Both the position numbers and the translations under genes were made by a program. A stretch of DNA of 64,000 nt, from positions 8,651,850-8,715,849 of the forward strand of contig OX463859.1 in assembly GCA_949825065.1 (NCBI GenBank), written 5' to 3'. Shown here one piece after another: positions 60,201 to 64,000 of this stretch. The notes beneath the pieces are model-generated. The model searched no databases and was not told where the DNA came from. It saw only the letters and a list, made by a program, of their open reading frames with translations. Every line of letters begins with the position of its first letter. Within the stretch, counting starts at the first letter, position 1. The stretch is from Odontocerum albicorne (Eukaryota; Arthropoda; Insecta; Trichoptera; Odontoceridae).

Positions 60201-63120
60201 ATTGCGATGATTTATAATGACTTCGTTTGTAGTTTTGTTCAATGGTTGATTTTTAACTTTTGTGCGTTATTTTTGTAAGTATTTATTTACAAAATGTGTT
60301 TTCATGTATTCTTTTGTTATTGGCGGTAGTTTTGCGGCATAATACGACGTTTATATAGACTTTTTACGGTTTTATTTAATAGTTTATTTACCTTTTGTGC
60401 TTTATTATACATCATGCAGATAATTTGTTGATTTTAGTTTACAAAGTATATTATATTCCACTATATTTATAAGTAAAGGTGTTTTCTGTGTCAAGTTGTG
60501 ACAACCCTGACATTTTGTGAATATTTAAACTGTGTTTTTCTGAGTGAACGGCAGCTCAAACGCCCCACGGTGTATATATTTAGTAAGTTTTCATAATATC
60601 CTTTATATCTGTATACAAAAAATATAATTTTTTTAGGTTTTATTTTTGTTGAAAAAATCACGGCCTGCTGGGTACGGCCATACTAATAACTTCCGGCACT
60701 TAAAGGGTTAAATTAAGCATTCTAATCATTGGCATTGATTGTAACTCGAACGAACATTGAATTTATTATTTTTGAGCAATAGAAGAATAATGAATGATTT
60801 ACTTTTTTCACATAAAATCATCGACTTGCATTTAAATTGTCCTAGATTATTTAAATTGTCCTAGATTCTTTAACTTTTTTAATATACAGTAAAGGTCTGT
60901 TAATTCGAACAGGGGAACAAATTTCATGAGCAGCTAAATTTTCAAGGCTTCCCCTACATCCAAAGATTCAATATTGAAATATCTAAGTTTTTGATCATAA
61001 GTTTAGATAGGGAGTTCACAGATAAAATAAGGGAACGACGTAAAAAGGATATAATAAAAATATTATTTCAGCATTTTTTGTGTAATTGTAATTTTTAACC
61101 TTTCTATAAATTAGCAAATTTTCACTCTTACGACACCTTAATTCTGAGATGAAATTCAAGTAGGCGCGAACTTTGATTAATATCGTAAGAACGGAGTTTT
61201 GAGTATTCTTTTCATATAAATTACATATTGTTTTATTTTACCTTAAATAATCTTACAAATGAGAATTTTTTTTATCAAAAACTTTGAGTCATAGTTCATA
61301 ATATCGTAATCAAATGCGCGACCAAATTAAAACCAGTAACGTCATATTTATATTATGCATGCAAACATAAACAATTATAGTGTTTTTTTTTTATTCATAC
61401 GTGTTGGCTGCCCATGAAAAATAGTACTTACTTTTTTTTTTTATTTTATTTAATTTACCATTAAATATGTTATTGTCTCAATGTTGTGGAAATATGTCAA
61501 TAAAACATTATTTAACTTACATATTTTTATAGTAAGCAAATATGGCCATGATATTTCTAGCTGTCGGAAAGTGCCATGCAAATTCAAATAGTTTTTTTAG
61601 TGATCATGTAATTCGTAATTCGATTTTTTTATGAAGTTTGGTCACTTGAATTTCGAATTAATTGACTTTTACTGTAATTACTTAAAGCTGACCTCGCCAT
61701 ATTCAAATAAAATACAAAAGAAAATATAAATTTCTCATAATGGGTTTCTTATAGTGGGTTTGATTCCCAAGTTAGAGCATCCTTAACAGTCCCTTCCCTG
61801 TGATGTGTAACTAGTACACATTGCTGCTAAAAACTTTAATATCTCAATAAATATAATAAATACTGGGTTAAGATTTTAGGTATTCCTTCGTAATACATTT
61901 ACGCATTGAATGAAATAAATAATATTAATATTAATTAGCACTTATCGGCCACATCAGAGATATTTTGTGAAAATCGGGAATAAATTCACCAATACAATCA
62001 AACGTGTGCCAGTGTGTGACGTAGGTATATTCATTCTAAAAAAACGCTATGGGTGAGAAGCGACGCTATTCACGTCTCACTCTCACTCTATTTCGGTACA
62101 TGGGAATTCAAGAAATAGAATCTCAATTCGCTCGCTTCTCTCACTTAGTAGCTGGCGGGCTTTCGTTTGAGGTGGTCGCTTTGCACGTTTTGTGAACGTC
62201 GGCTGATGTTTTTTTTCCTATTTTCAGCAATTAAATTTCAATTATTATCATTTTTGACTTCCAATTTAATTAATTTAAGCGATTGGCTATGAATATTCTT
62301 ATTTTTTCGATTTTAAATTGTTAATTTTTATGTGTATTGAATACACATCACCGAAACGCACGGATTTTTTCAGCACAGGAAGGGAAAAGTTAATGAGAGT
62401 GCTCTCTAAACGGTGCTGTATAAATTGTTATTTTACCATTATTATTTCTTGCGAGCAACAATAACTCCAAGATGTCTGACTAATAGCGGTGCATTTTAGA
62501 AGTTGTCTTTAAAATACTGGTTTTGAAATTTAATGAATAATGAATCAGGTTATTATAATCAATTTTTTTAAACAATTAAAAATGCATATTTTGAATTGAA
62601 TATTTTATAGACAACCTTTGAAGCTGACCTCGGCAACCTGGTAGAGTTGATATCCATCCTTAGGGCTTGACTTCTACTTCTGGTAGTTGAGGTTAAAATA
62701 AAATATAGACCCAGTGTGGTTTTTTTAAATTGGATATGATGAAGGGTACCGTACGAATGAATAAAGGACTTTGACCATATTTTTTTATGTATCGTTCAAC
62801 GTAACTTCACATGATAAACACCTCACGGATTTGAAAAGTTAATTTTTACCACATTTCGATTTTGTTTACCCACAAGATATTTCCTTACAAATATATATCT
62901 AATGTTGATTTTTCAACTGTGCAGATTTGAAGCAGCGAGACTCAGAGGATGGAGAGCTGGTGTCCAGTGTGTTGCCTCCGCAGTATGTGAAGCTGAAGGT
63001 TAACAGAGCGATTGGAGGAGCTGCTCAGCTGGGGAAGGGAGATAAGAAAGCTGCCCAGCGCTGTGACTGTAATCCTACGTCGGAGAACCCCTGCGGGCCA
63101 GATTCCGACTGCCTCAATAG
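40973..63120 (+). CDS. NSD: NSD-family histone H3K36 methyltransferase (Mes-4/NSD), 5' seven coding exons, partial
   Basis: NSD enzymes mono- and dimethylate histone H3 lysine 36 in the nucleus. Domain order: acidic, Ser/Lys-rich N-terminus with repeated SPIK/SPKK motifs; PWWP1 (about 381-490; [32 protein letters not shown]); HMG-box-like stretch (about 789-825; [18 protein letters not shown]); PHD fingers (about 994-1348) separated by a long lysine-rich insert; final PHD (about 1350-1400; [18 protein letters not shown]); PWWP2 (about 1408-1470; [14 protein letters not shown]); and the start of AWS ([13 protein letters not shown]). Joined coding length is 4700 nt with consistent phases 1,0,2,1,1,1,2, giving 1566 codons. 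The SET and post-SET domains must lie beyond 64000. No disabling lesion was seen. The closest named relatives are human NSD1-3 and Drosophila Mes-4; which vertebrate paralogue is nearest cannot be judged here. Confidence 0.95.
42382..43397. mobile_element. Outer MITE with TTA target duplication (possible PIF/Harbinger type)
   Basis: Ends TGCCATGTTTACACGAGCTT and the exact complement (28-bp inverted repeats), flanked by TTA on both sides (42379-42381 and 43398-43400). A 3-bp TWA target is typical of PIF/Harbinger elements. Without the nested inner MITE the element is about 447 bp. No transposase. Confidence 0.8.
42446..43012. mobile_element. TA-flanked MITE, copy 2 (567 bp), nested
   Basis: Ends CTTGAGAAAATGTAGCATGG and the complement of CTTGAGAAAATGTAGGATGG, with TA on each side. 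Colinear with 6140-6687. It is inserted within the outer TTA-flanked MITE, so it is the younger of the two. Confidence 0.88.
43477..43998. mobile_element. TTAA-type element with decayed right target
   Basis: Left TTAA (43473-43476) followed by CCCTTATCTTGGCA. The right end is TGCCATGATAAGGG followed by GTAA. The 14-bp ends match at 13 positions. The second TTAA appears to have mutated to GTAA. GTAACACC(C)ACGTTACA-like palindromes lie inside near each end. Confidence 0.6.
44409..44810. repeat. 201-bp tandem duplication
   Basis: Two adjacent copies beginning ACAGATATGTTATATCGTAA and ACAGATGTGTTATATCATAA, with long identical stretches such as CAGGCATTACCACACTTTAC. They differ at only a few positions in the second half. 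It lies in NSD intron 1. Confidence 0.9.
44905..44953 (+). mobile_element. RTE-like scrap
   Basis: Reads [15 protein letters not shown], the RT connection segment seen also at 47.15 and 63.35 kb. It is cut by mariner M4 at 44954. Confidence 0.5.
44954..45956 (-). mobile_element. Mariner element M4, deleted (1003 bp)
   Basis: Ends TCAGGTCTGTAAATATGAAA and complement of CCAGGTCTGTAAATATGAAA, flanked by TA. It lies antisense to NSD in intron 1. Well preserved at both ends, but the middle of the transposase is missing. Confidence 0.92.
45031..45788 (-). pseudogene. Mariner transposase with internal deletion (M4)
   Basis: Minus strand. The frame starts at [20 protein letters not shown] (ATG near 45786) and runs through the HTH region and [11 protein letters not shown] to [19 protein letters not shown], with the first catalytic Asp. 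The sequence then jumps, with a frame change, to [18 protein letters not shown] (third Asp) and [17 protein letters not shown]. The deletion removes roughly 90-100 residues including the HDN motif with the second Asp. It is dead, but its ends could still be used in trans. Confidence 0.9.
46004..46085 (-). repeat. tRNA-like SINE fragment
   Basis: Minus strand: TTTGGTCTAACAGAAAGC (A-box-like) and GCCAGGTTTGATTCCTGG (good B box), 35-40 nt apart, as in tRNA-derived SINEs. It differs from the main SINE family. It ends about 80 bp before the NSD exon 2 acceptor. Confidence 0.5.
46165..46313 (+). CDS. NSD: NSD coding exon 2 (second half of PWWP1)
   Basis: 149 nt between TTTTTCTTTTATAG and GAG|GTAATA. 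With phase 1 it reads [20 protein letters not shown], then [19 protein letters not shown] and [10 protein letters not shown], the PWWP beta-barrel end and following helix (compare HVQFFGD..RAW.. in NSD2). The phase fits exons 1 and 3 exactly. Residues 415-464. Confidence 0.93.
46490..46700 (+). mobile_element. Non-LTR 3' end with CCHC-type motif, second copy
   Basis: Contains [20 protein letters not shown] in one frame. Colinear with 20060-20345. Stops and frameshifts elsewhere. Confidence 0.65.
46830..47055 (+). pseudogene. Mariner N-terminal relic (M8)
   Basis: Reads [20 protein letters not shown] and [12 protein letters not shown] with stops, matching the mariner linker and second HTH (D.PRSGRP....D..I..LIE.N). 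No termini recognised. Confidence 0.6.
47140..47595 (+). mobile_element. RTE-like retrotransposon relic
   Basis: Frames give [13 protein letters not shown], then the [13 protein letters not shown] motif common to RTE-type RTs (with stops), and a 3' part 'ACTCTGTTCTCTATGCCTAT'. Strongly decayed. Confidence 0.65.
47870..48005 (-). pseudogene. hAT-like transposase fragment (tentative)
   Basis: The minus strand reads [20 protein letters not shown] then [15 protein letters not shown] and [14 protein letters not shown](..)KxxL...LF...(I)xLSRxTV pattern occurs in ZBED5/SCAND3-like hAT-derived proteins. It has at least one stop (after KDV). Confidence 0.35.
48335..49422 (-). mobile_element. Mariner element M5, deleted (1088 bp)
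   Basis: Ends ACACATCGATCAATAAGTCC and complement of ACACATTGATCAATAAGTCC, sharing CCCGGGACTAAC, flanked by TA. It lies antisense to NSD in intron 2. The copy looks young: long clean reading frame and well-matched ends. Confidence 0.92.
48399..49243 (-). pseudogene. Mariner transposase with N-terminal-half deletion (M5)
   Basis: Minus strand. Start [20 protein letters not shown] (ATG near 49241), HTH1 and the RSGCPNEAV linker. An out-of-frame junction then removes the second HTH and the WVPRLL region. The frame resumes as [13 protein letters not shown] and continues unbroken for about 200 codons: [11 protein letters not shown] (Asp 1), FHQDNAPCH (Asp 2), [10 protein letters not shown] (Asp 3, 34 residues later), ending GDYVDE. 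All catalytic residues are present; only the DNA-binding half is damaged. Confidence 0.9.
49518..50028. mobile_element. GGCC-ended MITE, copy 2 (511 bp)
   Basis: Ends AGGCCGAGGCCATACCAAAG and the complement of AGGCCTCGGCCACACTTGC. Same interior as 35559-36252 without the palindromic insertion (here CAAATTCATTAGACAGTTGG, one copy of the target). A copied partial CCACACCAAAGTGCT near 49600 shows an internal duplication of the end. Confidence 0.8.
50029..50385 (-). mobile_element. Non-LTR RT C-terminal fragment (antisense)
   Basis: Minus strand frames read [20 protein letters not shown] then [19 protein letters not shown], the post-RT RFFGHxA..GDSLE..I..G..xGxRxRGR motif of non-LTR elements. 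Broken by stops upstream. Confidence 0.7.
50788..53441 (+). CDS. NSD: NSD coding exon 3 (PWWP1 tail, HMG-like, PHD cluster)
   Basis: 2654 nt after TTTTTGTTTTAG, ending CCAA|GTAAGT. It opens in phase 0 with [20 protein letters not shown] and [16 protein letters not shown], the helix after the PWWP barrel. It then has a disordered charged region, the HMG-box-like stretch, PHD1 (Cys at residue 994; [17 protein letters not shown]), a ~200-residue lysine/acid-rich insert, and PHD cysteine/histidine clusters ([51 protein letters not shown]). Residues 465-1348. Confidence 0.94.
53525..53537. repeat. Left target-site duplication of intronic RTE
   Basis: TTAGCAATTTTGT, identical to 54347-54359. Confidence 0.85.
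53538..54346 (+). mobile_element. 5'-truncated RTE-like retrotransposon in NSD intron 3
   Basis: 809 bp between 13-bp duplications, sense to NSD. One nearly intact frame begins in the RT palm ([20 protein letters not shown], i.e. just at the YADD-type motif) and runs to the natural C-terminus: [94 protein letters not shown], ending LRRQ-stop at about 54315. The short 3' UTR is AGTTGGGATGGAACCAGGGA. The lack of lesions suggests a recent insertion. Confidence 0.93.
54347..54359. repeat. Right target-site duplication of intronic RTE
   Basis: Exact copy of 53525-53537. Confidence 0.85.
54469..54599 (+). CDS. NSD: NSD coding exon 4 (final PHD finger)
   Basis: 131 nt between TTTTTTTTCAG and GAAG|GTATTG. 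Reads [20 protein letters not shown] then [20 protein letters not shown]. Cys/His spacing of a PHD finger; it finishes in exon 5 with YICEDC. Phase 2 in, 1 out. Confidence 0.94.
54622..54690 (-). repeat. SINE tail fragment
   Basis: ACACTTTTGTTGTATACAGT then ATAACCTGGCAGGTTTATT, the antisense 3' region of the SINE family. Confidence 0.55.
54990..55192 (+). repeat. tRNA-derived SINE, plus orientation, decayed
   Basis: Head remnant CCCCAACCTGGGGGTTGTGT with degenerate B box TTTTCAATTC, body, then GATCAGAAGAGATTGCTTTA and AAACTGGCAGGGTGTACTGT, the SINE 3' part in sense. The only clear plus-strand copy in the window. Confidence 0.55.
55195..55668 (+). mobile_element. RTE-like relic in NSD intron 4
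   Basis: Frames read [20 protein letters not shown] then [13 protein letters not shown] with stops, then the [20 protein letters not shown] tail and a 3' UTR CTCTTCTGTTTTCCCTGAAA. Older than the copy in intron 3. Confidence 0.7.
55694..55924 (+). CDS. NSD: NSD coding exon 5 (PWWP2)
   Basis: 231 nt, phase 1 in and 1 out, between GTTTTAATTCCAG and [21 protein letters not shown] completes the [23 protein letters not shown] is the PWWP core, and [20 protein letters not shown] the barrel end. Notably GC-rich relative to the introns. Confidence 0.95.
56545..57325 (+). mobile_element. Tigger/pogo element, internally deleted (781 bp)
   Basis: The right end is the complement of CAGTGAAACCCCGTTTTTAC, next to TA (57326-57327). 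The left end is the mutated counterpart GAGTGAAACCCGTTTTTACG. It retains the N-terminal DNA-binding domain at 57033-57215 but no catalytic domain. Confidence 0.8.
57033..57215 (+). pseudogene. Tigger transposase N-terminal (CENP-B-like HTH) remnant
   Basis: From ATG at 57033: [20 protein letters not shown], a stop at HVG-stop, then [20 protein letters not shown] and SESIEK. The order matches the psq/CENP-B N-terminal helix-turn-helix of pogo-type transposases. One nonsense mutation, then the frame ends. Confidence 0.75.
57822..59096 (+). mobile_element. Mariner element M6, full length (1275 bp), nearly intact
   Basis: Ends TTAGGTGTACCGGAAAAGAA, continuing TGTCGTTTTTT, and the exact complement, flanked by TA (57820-57821 and 59097-59098). 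Perfect or near-perfect ~30-bp ends and a coding region with one visible lesion make this the best-preserved transposon in the window. It is in NSD intron 5, sense orientation. Confidence 0.95.
57988..59021 (+). pseudogene. Mariner transposase, single frameshift (M6)
   Basis: ATG at 57988 begins [22 protein letters not shown]1, the GSGRPVKVD linker and HTH2 ([19 protein letters not shown]) follow. At an A-run near 58304-58310 the frame shifts; the other frame continues [18 protein letters not shown]. Then [11 protein letters not shown] (Asp 1), LQHDNARPH (Asp 2) and [11 protein letters not shown] (Asp 3, 34 residues on) are all intact, with the normal end SNDGNYILN. Combined length about 344 codons, usual for mariner. 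The homopolymer lesion could be a sequencing error. Confidence 0.92.
59548..59643 (+). CDS. NSD: NSD coding exon 6
   Basis: 96 nt between GATTGTTTCAG and CAAA|GTAAGT, phase 1 in and out. Reads [20 protein letters not shown] then [11 protein letters not shown], the helical segment after PWWP2 (compare the INKTFKKALEEAA segment of vertebrate NSDs). Confidence 0.93.
59715..59897 (+). mobile_element. Jockey/CR1-like RT C-terminal scrap
   Basis: Reads [20 protein letters not shown], then [20 protein letters not shown] and [11 protein letters not shown], the LYxSLVRSxLEYxSxVWSPxYxxHIxxIExVQxxFLRF block after the RT of Jockey/CR1-like elements. It is cut at 59898 by the TTAA element. Confidence 0.75.
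59902..60707. mobile_element. TTAA-target element (806 bp)
   Basis: TTAA at 59898-59901 and 60708-60711. Left end CCGGTTCACTGCCACGAGCG, right end the complement of CCCTTTAAGTGCCGGAAG, sharing the CC..TT.A.TGCC frame. A CpG-rich palindrome AGCGCGTTGACGCGCT follows the left end. No transposase. Confidence 0.75.
60887..61674. mobile_element. Tigger-type MITE (788 bp)
   Basis: Ends CAGTAAAGGTCTGTTAATTC and the complement of CAGTAAAAGTCAATTAATTC, flanked by TA (60885-60886, 61675-61676). The CAGT ends with TA target fit pogo/Tigger. No coding remnant identified. Confidence 0.8.
61787..62389 (-). mobile_element. TTAA-target MITE, copy D (inverted)
   Basis: TTAA at 61783-61786 and 62390-62393. Reverse complement of copies A-C, with ends CAGTCCCTTCCCTGTGATGT and complement of CTTTTCCCTTCCTGTGCTG. 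In NSD intron 6. Confidence 0.85.
62925..63120 (+). CDS. NSD: NSD coding exon 7 (start of AWS)
   Basis: 196 nt between TTTTTCAACTGTGCAG and ATAG|GTATGT, phase 1 in and 2 out. Reads [31 protein letters not shown], then [20 protein letters not shown], the zinc-binding AWS domain that precedes SET. The next exon, outside the window, must continue AWS and SET. Confidence 0.95.
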
Positions 63121-63324
63121 GTATGTTTTATCGTAATCTTGTCTTTTACTTTCTGCTATGTAAGTATTTGGATAACAATGTGTTGTATACAATTAATGTG
63201 TAATGCAATATCTTGCTTACATTATAATAGCCATAGAAGTGTGAAAAGTAAATGCAATATATTGGTGAAAAATTTAATCTTTGAGCAAGTTGAGGAATTT
63301 TCTATTTGTGTAGTATTTTTTCAG

Positions 63325-63392
63325 ATGATGTAAAGTTAAGAGCGATATCGAACAGTGTGTAGCAATAGGAAACAAAGTCAATGGGGCATATA
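63325..63392 (+). mobile_element. RTE-like scrap
   Basis: Reads [13 protein letters not shown], the RT segment also at 44.91 and 47.15 kb. It is immediately followed by the Tigger end. Confidence 0.5.
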
Positions 63393-63394
63393 TA

Positions 63395-64000
63395 CAGTGG
63401 AACCTCTATCTATCGTTTTGGAAGGGACCTATTGAAAATAACCATGAATGCGGGAAAACAATGAATGTGGGAATATAGAAAAAAACACATGAATATTTAA
63501 ATGTTTAATAGGTACATACATATTCTAAAAAATACATGTTTTAGGTATATGTACATCAATTTGTTTAAATAAAAATAACATAATAAAATATTGTAAGAAA
63601 ATCAAAAAAAAAAAGCTGCACAAAAGAATGAAACACAAATAAAAAAACACATGAAGTTGAATACAAAAAACATATTTTTATTTAAAATAATCCATCATGG
63701 ACATTTGTTTTTTGGCTTTTTTACTGCCGTGAGAAATTAAAATGTTTTCTGTGCTGCTTATCACACTTTTTTCAGCATCTGTAATTTCATGAGCATACAG
63801 AAATGTTTTTAATTTTTCAAACATTGTGCACGCTTCCAAAAATGAAGGGATAGGTGGCGGATCCTCTTCATCGAGATCTTCCTCTGCTACAGTCTCTTTC
63901 AAGCTTGCGTCACACAAGTTTTCTATTGTTTCGATCCCACATGTTGGGATATTGTCGTCGAATGTAACAAAATTATCAAAATTAATATCAGCATCCAATC
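63395..64000 (-). mobile_element. Tigger/pogo element, 3' part, continuing past the window
   Basis: Terminal repeat CAGTGGAACCTCTATCTATC next to TA (63393-63394). On the minus strand the transposase C-terminus reads in from the right edge and ends at 63678. The other end lies outside the window. Confidence 0.75.
63678..63998 (-). CDS. Tigger-type transposase C-terminus (partial, open)
   Basis: At least 106 codons, open to the edge of the window. An acidic stretch (EEDLDEEDPPPIPSF), then EACTMFEKLKTFLYAHEI, ending KKAKKQMSMMDYFK. The acidic segment, helical EAxxxFxxLxxFL block and short MDYF tail are the arrangement seen after the DDE domain in Tigger/jerky-type transposases. No lesion in the visible part, so the element could be young. 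A domesticated gene is less likely given the adjacent terminal repeat. Confidence 0.65.
   Translation of the reverse strand: MDADINFDNFVTFDDNIPTCGIETIENLCDASLKETVAEEDLDEEDPPPIPSFLEACTMFEKLKTFLYAHEITDAEKSVISSTENILISHGSKKAKKQMSMMDYFK

Larger units (their letters stand above)
59644..62924. other. NSD intron 6
   Basis: 3281 bp. Carries a Jockey-like scrap, a TTAA element, a Tigger-type MITE and TTAA MITE copy D. 62394-62924 has nothing recognised. Confidence 0.85.
63121..64000. other. NSD intron 7, start
   Basis: Begins GTATGT; no further NSD exon before the window ends. Contains an RTE scrap and a Tigger element. Confidence 0.8.

Overview
This is AT-rich, intron-containing animal DNA, almost certainly from an arthropod and probably an insect. 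The evidence is a load of mariner, Tigger/pogo, TTAA-target (piggyBac-type), RTE-like and tRNA-SINE elements around two conserved eukaryotic genes with GT-AG introns. I cannot name the species. No prokaryotic, viral or organellar gene was recognised.

Host genes. (1) EMC6, ER membrane protein complex subunit 6, minus strand, two exons (28221-28086 and 25390-25182), complete at 114 aa. (2) An NSD/Mes-4-type histone H3K36 methyltransferase gene, plus strand, from a 5' UTR exon at 40831 to beyond the window. Seven coding exons are placed: 40973-42215, 46165-46313, 50788-53441, 54469-54599, 55694-55924, 59548-59643 and 62925-63120. Their phases match at every junction and give 1566 codons: acidic/SPxK N-terminus, PWWP1, HMG-box-like segment, PHD cluster, final PHD, PWWP2 and the start of AWS. 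The SET domain lies past the right edge. Exon 2, which completes PWWP1, was found by reading the intron and is too short to stand out as an ORF.

Layout. 1-25 kb holds no recognised host gene. It contains a deleted Tigger, RTE and SINE relics, a TA-flanked MITE, a TTAA MITE, a 25-bp tandem array (11.5-12.1 kb), a mariner inserted into an older repeat (15.3-16.5 kb), a 3.2-kb mixed-orientation satellite block with ~135-bp monomers (16.8-20.0 kb), a 5'-truncated non-LTR insertion with a 16-bp target duplication (20.5 kb) and a second satellite (20.9-22.1 kb). 25.2-28.2 kb is EMC6. 28.3-40.6 kb is gene-poor, with SINEs, hairpin elements, a Tigger relic, three mariners and a TTAA element carrying 12 copies of a 30-bp repeat. 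40.8-64 kb is NSD, whose introns are filled with nested MITEs, mariners, Tigger elements and RTE copies.

Most notable: NSD with its short PWWP exon; intron 3 that is ~79% a single truncated RTE insertion with a 13-bp duplication; a nearly intact mariner with one visible frameshift; four copies of a ~600-bp TTAA MITE; nested MITEs with diagnostic target duplications; near-perfect hairpins of 190-260 bp; and a palindromic insertion with a 12-bp duplication and a hammerhead-ribozyme-like core, possibly a Penelope-like element.
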